Shown here: positions 29,412 through 36,665 of the stretch, in pieces
Position numbering within the stretch: position 1 is the stretch's first letter
Layout: each line of letters begins with the position of its first letter
Source: Haloarcula halobia
Lineage (GTDB): Archaea > Halobacteriota > Halobacteria > Halobacteriales > Haloarculaceae
Assembly (NCBI RefSeq): GCF_029338255.1
Contig: NZ_CP119787.1
Coordinates: 2,294,001-2,358,000 of the forward strand
DNA length: 64,000 bases
Reading direction: 5' to 3'
Notes under the pieces: generated by a model
What the model was told of the DNA's origin: nothing
Seen by the model: the letters and a program-made list of their open reading frames with translations, nothing else
The model's database searches: none
Position numbers and translations under genes: made by a program

Positions 29412-29805
29412 CGCGCACGGGTCGCGAACCGCGTCGGCGAGAATCGCGTGTCGGGCTTTGGGAGCCACCACGTGTCCCCACTCCGAGCAGCACCCGGAGC
29501 GTACCCGGCGTGCGGCCTGTGTCCCACCAGTGGACAGACCGGCCGGCCACCGGACGAACGGGGCCGAGCGCAGGTCGAATCGTCCGACGCTTCTAAATAC
29601 CGTCTACAGTGAGGTAATACCCGAGGGACGGTTTCAGCGGCGATAGCAGGACGCCGATTTCGGGAGTTTTTATAAACTATATTCCCTGGAGAATACCCGT
29701 TCGTCGGTCGCCGAGAGCTGGTAGCGCGGCCCGGTCCCTGCGTCCTGCCGATACGAGGCAAGGATTTTTACCTCGACAGAACTTCCGTCCTTACAGAGAC
29801 AACGC
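29412..29805. promoter_or_regulatory. 394-base intergenic region with AT boxes
   Basis: No gene is supported here. Three promoter-like boxes occur: ctaaatacc at 29593-29601, a strong tttttataaactatatt at 29666-29682 and ggatttttacc at 29762-29772. The last fits the gene at 29806. The middle box lies about 130 nt upstream, so it could drive a long leader or a separate small RNA between 29695 and 29805. A palindrome attc-N6-gaat at 29679-29692 flanks it. The first 180 bases are GC-rich and featureless. Confidence 0.4.
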
Positions 29806-30312
29806 ATGTCCGACGACGACACAGACGACGAACTTCGGGATAGCGGCGACGTACGCGAACGACTCGAACAGGAGGCCGACCGCGCGGTCGAACAGTTCGA
29901 CGAGGGCATCGTCGACCTGCTCTCGTGGGTGCTGGACACCGAGACGCGGGCGCGCATCTACGTCCACCTGCGGCAGCATCCACAGAGCACGAGCGAGGAG
30001 GTCGCCGACGGCACGGGCCTGTACCCCAGCACGGTCAGGGAGGCACTGGCCGAACTCCACGAGGAGAAGAAGGTGACACGGACCAAGCGAGAGAGCGACG
30101 GCGCGGGCAACAATCCCTACGAGTACAGTGCAATCGCACCCAGCGAGCTCGTCGACGCCATCGTCGGCGACGTCCAGACGGAACTGAACACCGTCTTCAA
30201 CCTGGACGACTACCTCGGCGGCGACCACGACGAGTACGACTCGGGGAACGAACCGGTCACCATCTCGGTCGAGGACGCCGACGACGAAGACCGGGACGAC
30301 GCCGAGGAGTGA
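29806..30312 (+). CDS. Winged-helix transcriptional regulator
   Basis: A 168-residue acidic protein with a central ArsR/MarR-like winged helix, residues about 35-105: VLDTETRARIYVHLRQHPQS, then TSEEVADGTGLYPSTVREAL as the HTH and LAELHEEKKVTRTKRE as the wing. The C-terminus is a long acidic tail (EDADDEDRDDAEE). No sensor domain is visible. It sits 108 nt upstream of coaD in the same direction. Target genes cannot be inferred; autoregulation at the AT-rich upstream region is plausible. Confidence 0.8.
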   Translation: MSDDDTDDELRDSGDVRERLEQEADRAVEQFDEGIVDLLSWVLDTETRARIYVHLRQHPQSTSEEVADGTGLYPSTVREALAELHEEKKVTRTKRESDGAGNNPYEYSAIAPSELVDAIVGDVQTELNTVFNLDDYLGGDHDEYDSGNEPVTISVEDADDEDRDDAEE

Positions 30313-30420
30313 GGACGGACGGCATCGCGTCGCGTTCGTCTCGCGCCGCGCTCGTGCGACGCTGTGACGAGGGTTGAGAAAGTCGACACCACTAAATCCG
30401 ACCCCGCCATTCCCCGGTGT

Positions 30421-30909
30421 ATGGAAGTCGCGCTGGGCGGGACCTTCGACCCCATCCACGACGGGCACCGCGCCCTCTTCGAACGGGCGTTCGAACTGGG
30501 GAACGTGACAGTCGGCCTCACCAGCGACGACCTCGCCCCGAAGACGCGTCACGACCAGCGACACATCCGGTCGTTCGACGAGCGCCGCACCGAGCTCGCC
30601 GATGAACTCACCGACCTGGCCGGGCGCTACGGCCGGGAGTGGCAGATCCGCGAACTCGACGAACCGACCGGCATCGCCACCGAACCACAGTTCGACGCCC
30701 TCGTCGTCTCGCCCGAGACCGAGACGGGTGGGAAGCGAATCAACGAGATCCGCACCGAACGCGGCCACGACCCGCTGGATATCGAGGTCGTCGACCACGT
30801 GCTGGCCGACGACGGTGACATCATCTCCTCGACGCGCATCGTCAAAGGCGAGATCGACCAGCACGGCAACGTCACGCCCGACCGAGAGGGGCGCGGGACG
30901 CCGTCGTAA
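30421..30909 (+). CDS. coaD: Phosphopantetheine adenylyltransferase, archaeal
   Basis: Transfers AMP to 4'-phosphopantetheine in CoA synthesis. The nucleotidyltransferase motif GGTFDPIHDGH sits at residues 6-16 and the C-terminal ISSTRI at about 139-144. Other archaeal features are VGLTSDDLAPKTRHDQRHIR and VVSPETETGGKRINEIR. Length 162 aa. Start ATG at 30421; the in-frame GTG at 30364 would add a tail without homology. It is convergent with the TFB-like gene, the two stop codons being adjacent. Confidence 0.93.
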   Translation: MEVALGGTFDPIHDGHRALFERAFELGNVTVGLTSDDLAPKTRHDQRHIRSFDERRTELADELTDLAGRYGREWQIRELDEPTGIATEPQFDALVVSPETETGGKRINEIRTERGHDPLDIEVVDHVLADDGDIISSTRIVKGEIDQHGNVTPDREGRGTPS

Positions 30910-31218
30910 CTACCAGTCGGGCGCCTCGAGGCCCGCACGCTCGAGCAACCCCTTCCAGCGCTGCTGAATCGTCAATCGGGAGACGCCCGTCGCCTCGGCG
31001 ACGGCGGACTGCGACCGCTCCTCGCTTGCCAGCAGCGCCCCCACGTAGACGCTCGCGGCCATCGTCGCCCGCTTGGACCGGTCCTCGTCGGGAATCGTCG
31101 AGAGAAAGAGGTCCACCGCGTGCGACCGGGCCGCCGTCCCGAGGCCGAGACTGTCCGCCGCCGTCTCGATGTCCGAGAGCCACTCGTCGTGTTCCACCCG
31201 GTCGCTCGCACGGTACAT
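30910..31218 (-). CDS. Single-cyclin-fold TFIIB-like protein
   Basis: A 102-residue protein matching one cyclin repeat of archaeal TFB: helix SLGLGTAARSHAVDLFLST, RSKRATMAASVYVGALLASEER, then SQSAVAEATGVSRLTIQQRW, the last resembling the DNA-recognition HTH of the second TFB repeat. The zinc ribbon, B-reader and first repeat are absent, so it cannot recruit polymerase like TFB. It could act as a regulator that binds BRE-like DNA. A tttacg box about 27 nt upstream (31239-31247) supports the start. It lies beside the tRNA-Leu(TAG) locus. Confidence 0.78.
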   Translation of the reverse strand: MYRASDRVEHDEWLSDIETAADSLGLGTAARSHAVDLFLSTIPDEDRSKRATMAASVYVGALLASEERSQSAVAEATGVSRLTIQQRWKGLLERAGLEAPDW

Positions 31219-31304
31219 GTTCTGGAGTTCGTCGCCGGGTCACGTAAACCTTCGTCGCCCGCAAGCGAAGGGTTCTTGGCTGCCTCGGGGGAACTGACGG
31301 GTGC

Positions 31305-31388
31305 GCGCGGGTTGCCGAGCCAGGAAAAGGCGTAGCGCTTAGGACGCTATCCCGTAGGGGTCCGCCGGTTCAAATCCGGTCCCGCGCA
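31305..31388 (+). tRNA. tRNA-Leu(TAG)
   Basis: An 84-nt type II tRNA. Acceptor GCGCGGG pairs with CCCGCGC, discriminator A. Anticodon arm TAGCG-CTTAGGA-CGCTA with anticodon TAG, decoding CUA (and other CUN by wobble). The long variable arm CCCGTAGGGG and the T arm CCGGTTCAAATCCGG are visible. CCA is not encoded and there is no intron. Its last 23 bases are copied three more times downstream. Confidence 0.95.
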
Positions 31389-31702
31389 CTTCTCCGCGAA
31401 CCATATTGTGAGCGGAGAGTGCGCGGTCAGTTGGATTTGAGCCCCGGCAGACGCAGCGCGCGAGCGACCGTCTGCAGACGGTTCAAATCCGGTCCCGCGC
31501 ATACCGTCTCGAACAGACGTGAGAGACCTGTCTGCGCCAGCGGATTTGAAGCACGGAACGAGCGAACGCAGTGAGCGAAGTTCAGGCGGTTCAAATCCGG
31601 TCCCGCGCATGAGCGAGCGCAGTGAGCAAAGAGCAGGACCGATGTGAACCCTGGGAGACGAGCGAAGCGAGTCTTCATCCGGTTCAAATCCGGTCCCGCG
31701 CA
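31389..31702 (+). repeat. Three palindromic units ending in tRNA-Leu(TAG) 3'-end copies
   Basis: The last 23 bases of the tRNA (31366-31388) recur exactly at 31479-31501, 31587-31609 and 31680-31702. Each copy is preceded by a degenerate inverted copy (31420-31444, 31534-31556, 31634-31650 approximately), so each unit is a hairpin with tRNA-derived arms. Inner stems such as gcagacg/cgtctgc (31447-31475) add pairing in unit one. Loops hold haloarchaeal gagcgaacgcagtgagcg-type sequence. Unit one also has a leading hairpin tctccgc/gcggaga (31391-31418). Unit spacings are 113, 108 and 93 bases. The 446-base gap before the next gene is otherwise empty (31703-31834). Confidence 0.8.
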
Positions 31703-31834
31703 GTTCTCTACGAACGAACGGCACACAGAGTCGCTGCTCTCCCGGAGTTGCAGTGACCGTGTGGGGCCAGTCAGACACCGGGCGCTCGCGGGTCCGACCA
31801 TAGGGTTATCCCTCTCGAGAGGGTAACGTTACAG

Positions 31835-32434
31835 ATGCCTGACGACAAACGCGGCAGAGACAAACAAGCACGGGACGCAGACAAGCGACAGCGCGAGCGG
31901 GCAATGAACGACGCGCTGGAACGCGCGGACGAGACGGAGCCAGCGGTCGACGAGTCGGAACTCGGCGAGGTCGTACTGGAACTCGAGACGCTGTCGTTCC
32001 CCGCGAGCGGTTCGGACATCGTCGACGCGGTCGGCGACCAGGCCATCGAAGCGCCCGACGGAACATACACCGTCGAGGAACTGATCGCGGATACGGACGA
32101 AGAGCTGTTCGAGTCGCCCGAGGCCGTGCGCGTGCTGGTCCAGCGCCCGACAGTCGCCGGGACGGTAAAGCGGATCGTCGAGGTGACCGATTCGATGCAG
32201 GGGGTCAGCCTCGAGGGTTCACAGCGGCAGGGATACGAGAAGACGCTCCGGGCGCTCAAGGCCGTCACCCCCGACGACGACGACGAGGGACTCGAAGTCG
32301 TCGGCGACTGGATTGTCGAGCAGCTCCGGTCCGACGGCGCGCTCCCGGGGTCCAGGGCGGTTCGCCGGCGGGCTGCGGAGTTCTCTCGAGCCAACGGGTA
32401 TCCGGTCCGCAACGACGAGTGGCTCGGGATCTAG
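31835..32434 (+). CDS. Conserved haloarchaeal protein (DUF5789-like)
   Basis: A 199-residue protein. The first 30 residues are strongly charged and basic (KRGRDKQARDADKRQRERA), followed by an acidic helical part with the block LELETLSFPASGSDIVDAVG and GTYTVEELIADTDEELFESPE, which resembles DUF5789/DUF2795-type haloarchaeal domains. A C-terminal helical part ends PVRNDEWLGI. No catalytic residues. The TATA-like stretch tagggttatcc at about 31801-31811 is at the right distance. It is convergent with the next gene, 5 nt apart. Confidence 0.65.
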   Translation: MPDDKRGRDKQARDADKRQRERAMNDALERADETEPAVDESELGEVVLELETLSFPASGSDIVDAVGDQAIEAPDGTYTVEELIADTDEELFESPEAVRVLVQRPTVAGTVKRIVEVTDSMQGVSLEGSQRQGYEKTLRALKAVTPDDDDEGLEVVGDWIVEQLRSDGALPGSRAVRRRAAEFSRANGYPVRNDEWLGI

Positions 32435-32439
32435 GTCGG

Positions 32440-32868
32440 TCAGCGCTGGGTCCGGTCGACGAACTCCTCGAGCTGGTCCTGGACCAGCGCGGCGACGTGC
32501 TCGCTGTAGCGCCAGAGGGCGTCGTTGAGGCGCTCTTCGGTCTCGTCGTCGAGGTCGTCGTGCCCGCTGAGGACCGAGTCGCTGGTTATCTGTGGGTGAT
32601 ACACGCAGACGACGCTCAGCGGCGAAGTGGAGTTCGACGGGGCGCCCGTGTGAATCCCGTACTGGTCGGTTCCCCAGACGCCGTCGCCGCCCGCCCGCTC
32701 GAGTTCGGAGTCGAGCGCATCGAGGAGCTGCCGTTCCGCCTCGGTGAGTACCGGGTCCGGGCCGTCGAACAGTTCCGCGTACGCCTGTCTCCGGGCCCTC
32801 CTCGTCCACTCGTCGAGGTGGGACTGCGCTCGGCGCACGACCTGTCGCTCGTTGTGAATTTCTTCCAT
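32440..32868 (-). CDS. Conserved haloarchaeal protein, function unknown
   Basis: A 142-residue acidic helical protein. Conserved-looking block: LTEAERQLLDALDSELERAG followed by GDGVWGTDQYGIHTGAP and VVCVYHPQI. The start at 32868 follows a short AT-rich spot (about 32880-32910). I recall similar haloarchaeal proteins but no assigned role. No signal peptide, membrane helix or metal motif. Confidence 0.65.
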   Translation of the reverse strand: MEEIHNERQVVRRAQSHLDEWTRRARRQAYAELFDGPDPVLTEAERQLLDALDSELERAGGDGVWGTDQYGIHTGAPSNSTSPLSVVCVYHPQITSDSVLSGHDDLDDETEERLNDALWRYSEHVAALVQDQLEEFVDRTQR

Positions 32869-32955
32869 ACGCCTACCTCATGCCCTACCCATTTCAACGT
32901 ATCTACAAATATTCCGGCCGACCCCCTCGTGGTTCCTCGCCTCACTCGCCGGCCG

Positions 32956-33180
32956 TTACTTGTGCGTGAAAAGGACTACGTTGCCATCGTGGATGCCCGT
33001 ACAGAGGTCCATCTCGAAGTCCATCTCCAGGGAGGTCAGGTCCTGCTTGCAGACCACCATGTCGTCGAACGGCTTCTCGCAGGCCGGACAGGCGACAGCA
33101 GTGGTGTTCTGGTAGGACTTGATGGCCTCGTTGTCCTCGCGTGGCGTCAGCGAGGAGACGAGCTCTTCGAAGTCGTCCAT
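32956..33180 (-). CDS. Small zinc-ribbon protein (flagella-cluster-type annotation)
   Basis: A 74-residue protein starting at MDDFEELVSSLTPRED (33180). It has ACPACEKPFDDMVVCK, a CxxC plus a later Cys, and DLCTGIHDGNVVLFTHK at the end, so one zinc knuckle is plausible. Close homologues in Halobacteria are often annotated as 'flagella cluster protein', but nothing in this neighbourhood concerns archaella. A strong TATA box 27 nt upstream gives a leaderless transcript. Confidence 0.75.
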   Translation of the reverse strand: MDDFEELVSSLTPREDNEAIKSYQNTTAVACPACEKPFDDMVVCKQDLTSLEMDFEMDLCTGIHDGNVVLFTHK

Positions 33181-33200
33181 AGTAGAGCGGCGGGAGCCGA

Positions 33201-33217
33201 GCGTATAAAACATACGC
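33201..33217. promoter_or_regulatory. Palindrome over TATA box in divergent promoter
   Basis: The sequence GCGTATAAAACATACGC is a perfect 6-bp inverted repeat (GCGTAT/ATACGC) around AAAAC. It contains the minus-strand TATA (ttttatacgc) for the zinc-ribbon gene starting at 33180 and lies 49 nt before the cobT ATG at 33266. A regulator bound here would block the leftward promoter directly. Confidence 0.55.
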
Positions 33218-33265
33218 TGGCCGGCACCGACGCGTTCAAGTCCGATTGCAGTAACTCACGACCAC

Positions 33266-34297
33266 ATGCGCCGAGTTCCCGACGGAATCAGGTTCGTCCT
33301 CGTCGCCGGCACGACGGAGACGGCCCGGCGAGACGGAATCAGCGCCGCAGGTGCCGACCCTGACCTGATGGCGATCACGCCCGCGGCGGACGCGGAACTG
33401 GTCACCTACGGGCGGCCGGTCAGGACAGAGACGGTGCCGGTCAGCCCCAGCGGGTGCCCGACGCCGGCGCTCGTCACGCGGGCGGTGCGTGACGTGCTGG
33501 GGTTCGACCTGGCCGTCGTCGACGGGGGCCTGGCCGAACGGACCGGCGCGCCGACGGTCACCGTGGGGGCGCGCCCCGGGAAGGACGTCGCCGAACAGGA
33601 CCCGGTGCCGTCGGCCTACGGAGCATTCGAGGCGGCACGGCAGTTCGGTCGGCGGCTCCCGGCCGACGAGCTGTGGCTCGCGGAGTCGGTGCCCGGCGGC
33701 ACGACGACCGCGCTGGGGGTGTTGCGGGCACTCGGTGAGACCTCGATGGTGTCCTCGTCGTTGCCCGAGAACCCGGTCGAACAGAAGGAGGCCGTCGTCG
33801 CGGAGGGGCTCGCCGCGAGTTCCATGGAGGCCGGCGACGCCGCGGGCGAACCGAAGCGGGCGCTGCGGCGGATGGGCGACCCGGTGCTGGCGACGCTCGC
33901 GGGCCTGACGGCGGGGGCCGTCGAGACGGACACCGCGGTGACGCTGGCCGGAGGGAGCCAGCAGCTCGCCGTCGCGGCGCTGGTCCGACACGGCGGGTAC
34001 GAGGGGCGACTCGGCCTGGCGACGACGAGTTACGTCGCCGACGACGAGACGGCCACGCTCCGGGCCGACGCGGAGGCCCTGTCGCTGGACCTGACGGTCA
34101 CCGACCCCGGGTTCGAGGTGGCCGACCACGTCGCGATGGAGCGGTTCGTCGCCGGCGAGGCCAAGGAGGGCGTCGGGATGGGCGGCGCGCTGGCGCTGGC
34201 CGACCGGGCCGGGGTCTCCCTGGTAGACGTCCGCGAACGGTTCGCAGCGGTGTACGACGACCTCGTGGGAGCACCACCCGCCGGCGGGAACGGGTAA
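33266..34297 (+). CDS. cobT: Nicotinate-nucleotide-dependent phosphoribosyltransferase CobT, archaeal
   Basis: Activates the lower ligand base in cobamide (B12) assembly. The 343-residue product is of the UPF0284/archaeal CobT type: LVAGTTETARRDGISAAGADPDLM at the N-terminus, SPSGCPTPALVTRAV, the glycine-rich PGGTTTALGVLRALG, AGGSQQLAVAALV and the C-terminal FVAGEAKEGVGMGGALALAD. The gene is alone here, with no other cob genes near. A hairpin plus T-run ends the transcript before dacZ. Confidence 0.9.
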   Translation: MRRVPDGIRFVLVAGTTETARRDGISAAGADPDLMAITPAADAELVTYGRPVRTETVPVSPSGCPTPALVTRAVRDVLGFDLAVVDGGLAERTGAPTVTVGARPGKDVAEQDPVPSAYGAFEAARQFGRRLPADELWLAESVPGGTTTALGVLRALGETSMVSSSLPENPVEQKEAVVAEGLAASSMEAGDAAGEPKRALRRMGDPVLATLAGLTAGAVETDTAVTLAGGSQQLAVAALVRHGGYEGRLGLATTSYVADDETATLRADAEALSLDLTVTDPGFEVADHVAMERFVAGEAKEGVGMGGALALADRAGVSLVDVRERFAAVYDDLVGAPPAGGNG

Positions 34298-34408
34298 CGG
34301 GGACGGGAGCGGACTGTGTCGTCCCGGTCCGCGGGCCGCGTGGCCTACGAGCGGCGCGCGCGACCGACCCATTCTGTATCGGTTATACGTGGACCGGGCC
34401 GACCGGGC

Positions 34409-34443
34409 GTCTGCCGGACGGCAGACTACCCGCAACCTTTTTT
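34409..34443 (+). terminator. Hairpin and T-run between cobT and dacZ
   Basis: A perfect 7-bp stem with 4-base loop, GTCTGCC-GGAC-GGCAGAC (34409-34426), is followed 11 nt later by six T (34438-34443). It lies 111 nt past the cobT stop and 25 nt before dacZ, so it may end cobT transcripts or act as a leader control for dacZ. Confidence 0.5.
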
Positions 34444-34468
34444 CCCCTTAAGCGAGGCGATAGGTACA

Positions 34469-35281
34469 ATGACCGAGTTGCGCGACCTGCTGGACGGCGT
34501 GGTCGCAGACGTCGACGCAGTGTTCCTGTTCTCGCCGAACGCCTCGTACGCGGAGCAGTTCGGGGAGCTCGACGACGTCGACGTGGTGGTCGTGGCGCCG
34601 GACAACACCGTCGACGCGGAGACGTTCGTCGAGCTCCCGCTGGAGTTCACCGACATCGAGGGCCGGGTCCGGTTTGGCATCGAGGGAGCACTCGAACAGG
34701 GCGTGGTCGACGAGGGGGCGGAGGTGGTCTGCGTGGCCGACATGCTCGGGGGCACGGCTAACACCGTCGTACGCGTCGAGACCAGCGACTTCTCCCCGTC
34801 GGGCGTCTACGACCTGTTCGTGAACTCGCGGGCGGAGCCGGGCGTCGTCCGCGACGTCTTCGAGGTCGCGGTCGAGCTTGGCAAGAAAGGACAGAAGGGC
34901 AAGCCCGTCGGCGCCCTCTTTGTCGTCGGCGACGCCGGCAAGGTGATGAACAAGTCCCGGCCGCTGTCGTACAACCCCTTCGAGAAGTCCCACGTCCACG
35001 TCGGGGACCCCATCGTGAACGTGATGCTCAAGGAGTTCTCGCGACTCGACGGTGCCTTCGTCATCTCGGACGCCGGGAAGATCGTCTCGGCGTACCGGTA
35101 CCTCGAACCCTCCGCTGAGGGCGTCGACATCCCGAAGGGCCTCGGTGCCCGCCACATGGCTGGCGGGGCCATCACCCGCGACACCAACGCTATCGCGATC
35201 GTGCTCTCGGAGAGCGATGGTCTGGTCCGGGCGTTCAAAGGCGGAGAGCTCATCATCGAAGTGGACCCAGAGGAGTACTGA
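34469..35281 (+). CDS. dacZ: Diadenylate cyclase DacZ
   Basis: Makes c-di-AMP from two ATP. The 270-residue protein has an archaeal N-terminal domain (1-~110) and a DisA_N catalytic domain with the DGA motif at 194-196 (SRLDGAFVISDAGKI) and the GARHMAGGAITR motif (RHM at 228-230) that binds ATP. In Haloferax volcanii DacZ is essential and its c-di-AMP level matters for osmotic balance. Start ATG 34469 gives the normal N-terminus MTELRDLLDG. The next gene, a mechanosensitive channel, begins 2 nt after its stop, which ties c-di-AMP to osmoregulation by context. Confidence 0.94.
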   Translation: MTELRDLLDGVVADVDAVFLFSPNASYAEQFGELDDVDVVVVAPDNTVDAETFVELPLEFTDIEGRVRFGIEGALEQGVVDEGAEVVCVADMLGGTANTVVRVETSDFSPSGVYDLFVNSRAEPGVVRDVFEVAVELGKKGQKGKPVGALFVVGDAGKVMNKSRPLSYNPFEKSHVHVGDPIVNVMLKEFSRLDGAFVISDAGKIVSAYRYLEPSAEGVDIPKGLGARHMAGGAITRDTNAIAIVLSESDGLVRAFKGGELIIEVDPEEY

Positions 35282-35283
35282 CG

Positions 35284-36078
35284 ATGCAGTTCGGAATCGA
35301 CTGGCCGGAACTCGTCCGGACCGTGTTCTCGCCGGAGGGCGCGTTCGTCCTGTCGCTTGCCGTGCTCGTCGTCGGGGCCATCTTCGGGTACCTCGTCTGG
35401 CGCTCGCTGCGGCAGTTCATGCGTGAACTGGGGGTCCCCGACGCCGTCGAAGGGACGCCATTCGAGCGGACGGCCCGCGGTCTCGGTACGTCGACTGTAG
35501 GCATCGTCTCGAACCTCGCGGCGCTTTTCGTCTACATCACGGCCATCACCGTCGCGCTGAACATCGCCCAGCTCGTCGACCCGGAAGCGTACTGGACCCG
35601 CTTTACCGCGTTCCTGCCGGACCTCTTCATCGCCGCCTTCGCACTCATCATCGGCCTCATCGCCGGCGACAAGGCCAAACTCATCGTCTCGGAGCGCCTG
35701 CGGAGCGTGAAACTGCCGGAGGCGACGGTGGTGCCGGAGCTGGTCAAGTACAGCATCTTCTACCTGGCAGTCCTCATCGCGCTGGGCCAGCTGGGCGTGG
35801 ACACGCTGGCGCTGCTCATCCTGCTTGCGGCCTACGCGTTCGGTCTCGTCTTCCTCGTCGGCCTGGCGCTTCGGGACGTCCTCGCGGCCAGCGCCGCGGG
35901 CGTCTACGTCCTGCTGACCCAACCCTACAGCATCGGCGACGAGATAGCCATCGGCGACCGACAGGGCATCGTCCAGGAGGTCGACATGTTCGTCACCCAC
36001 GTCGAGAGCGACGGCCGCGAACACGTCATCCCCAACCAGAAGGTGTTCCGGGAAGGCGTCGTCCGGATACGCGACTAG
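35284..36078 (+). CDS. MscS-family mechanosensitive channel
   Basis: A 264-residue membrane protein with N-terminal helix (18-40), two further helices (72-95 and 110-130) and a long hydrophobic pair (150-195), leading into the MscS pore and beta domain: LALRDVLAASAAGVYVLL, then QPYSIGDEIAIGDRQGIVQEV and VIPNQKVFREGVVRIRD. It opens under membrane tension to release solutes. It lacks the long C-terminal vestibule of E. coli MscS. Cotranscribed with dacZ, so c-di-AMP and channel output are probably linked. Confidence 0.9.
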   Translation: MQFGIDWPELVRTVFSPEGAFVLSLAVLVVGAIFGYLVWRSLRQFMRELGVPDAVEGTPFERTARGLGTSTVGIVSNLAALFVYITAITVALNIAQLVDPEAYWTRFTAFLPDLFIAAFALIIGLIAGDKAKLIVSERLRSVKLPEATVVPELVKYSIFYLAVLIALGQLGVDTLALLILLAAYAFGLVFLVGLALRDVLAASAAGVYVLLTQPYSIGDEIAIGDRQGIVQEVDMFVTHVESDGREHVIPNQKVFREGVVRIRD

Positions 36079-36626
36079 GCGTCGCTTGCTGTCTCTCCGA
36101 GTGGTTCTGCCGGGACGCCGGCCACCGTCGTGTTCGGCGGGACGTCGTCGACCACGAGCGAGTTGGCCGCGACCTGGGCGCCCGCGCCGATTTCGACGCC
36201 CGGGAGGACGACGGCGCCCGCGCCAACCATCGCCCGCTCGCCGATTCTGACCTCGCCGGTCCGGTACTCCGACTGGAGGAACTCGTGGCACAGCACCGTG
36301 GCGTCGTAGCCGATGATGGCGTGGTCCTCGACGGTGATGTGGTCGGGCCAGAAGACGTCCGGCGTCGACTCCAGGCCCCACGCGACGCCGTCGCCGACGG
36401 TCATCCCCAGCCGGCGCAGGAGGACGTTCTTCAGCCGCATGCTGGGGAGGATTCGACAGAGGAGGATGACGGCGTAGTTGGCCATCACGCGCAGCGGGTG
36501 GCGCGCGTCGGTCCAGTGGTACAGCGAGTTCAGCGGCCCGGTCGTCCGGTGGCGAGTGAGTCTGTCGTGGCGTCGCTCTCCGTCGGCCGAGGCCGTCCCG
36601 TCGTCGGTGCCGTCGCGCGCTGTCAC
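36075..36626 (-). CDS. Hexapeptide-repeat acyltransferase
   Basis: A 183-residue left-handed beta-helix (LbH) acyltransferase-like protein. The N-terminal 45 residues are charged and Thr-rich, then an amphipathic hydrophobic segment (PLRVMANYAVILLCRILPSM) may touch the membrane. The hexapeptide part runs about 85-175: VEDHAIIGYDATVLCHEF, IGERAMVGAGAVVLPGVEIG, AGAQVAANSLVVDDVPPNT, AGVPAEPL. Such enzymes acetylate or acylate sugars or lipids; donor and acceptor are unknown. It overlaps the mscS end by 4 nt convergently. Confidence 0.85.
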   Translation of the reverse strand: MTARDGTDDGTASADGERRHDRLTRHRTTGPLNSLYHWTDARHPLRVMANYAVILLCRILPSMRLKNVLLRRLGMTVGDGVAWGLESTPDVFWPDHITVEDHAIIGYDATVLCHEFLQSEYRTGEVRIGERAMVGAGAVVLPGVEIGAGAQVAANSLVVDDVPPNTTVAGVPAEPLGETASDA

Positions 36627-36665
36627 GGCAGTCTGTAGGACGGTCCCCCTCTTGAACTCCCCGCC

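Noticed and set aside
29412..29660. Structured RNA such as SRP RNA or RNase P RNA in the GC-rich gap after gshA
   Set aside because: None of the conserved core sequences of these RNAs could be found on either strand.
31366..31702. Possible CRISPR array (four 23-bp repeats)
   Set aside because: Repeats are the tRNA 3' end, spacers vary from about 70 to 90 bases and contain inverted copies of the repeat; no cas genes.
31347..31778. Long minus-strand reading frame with repeated RGTGFEP-like words across the tRNA-Leu(TAG) repeats
   Set aside because: The words are translations of the repeated tRNA 3' end; similar spurious proteins are common next to archaeal tRNAs.
33181..33265. Cobalamin riboswitch upstream of cobT
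   Set aside because: The gap is only about 85 bases and lacks B12-box-like sequence.
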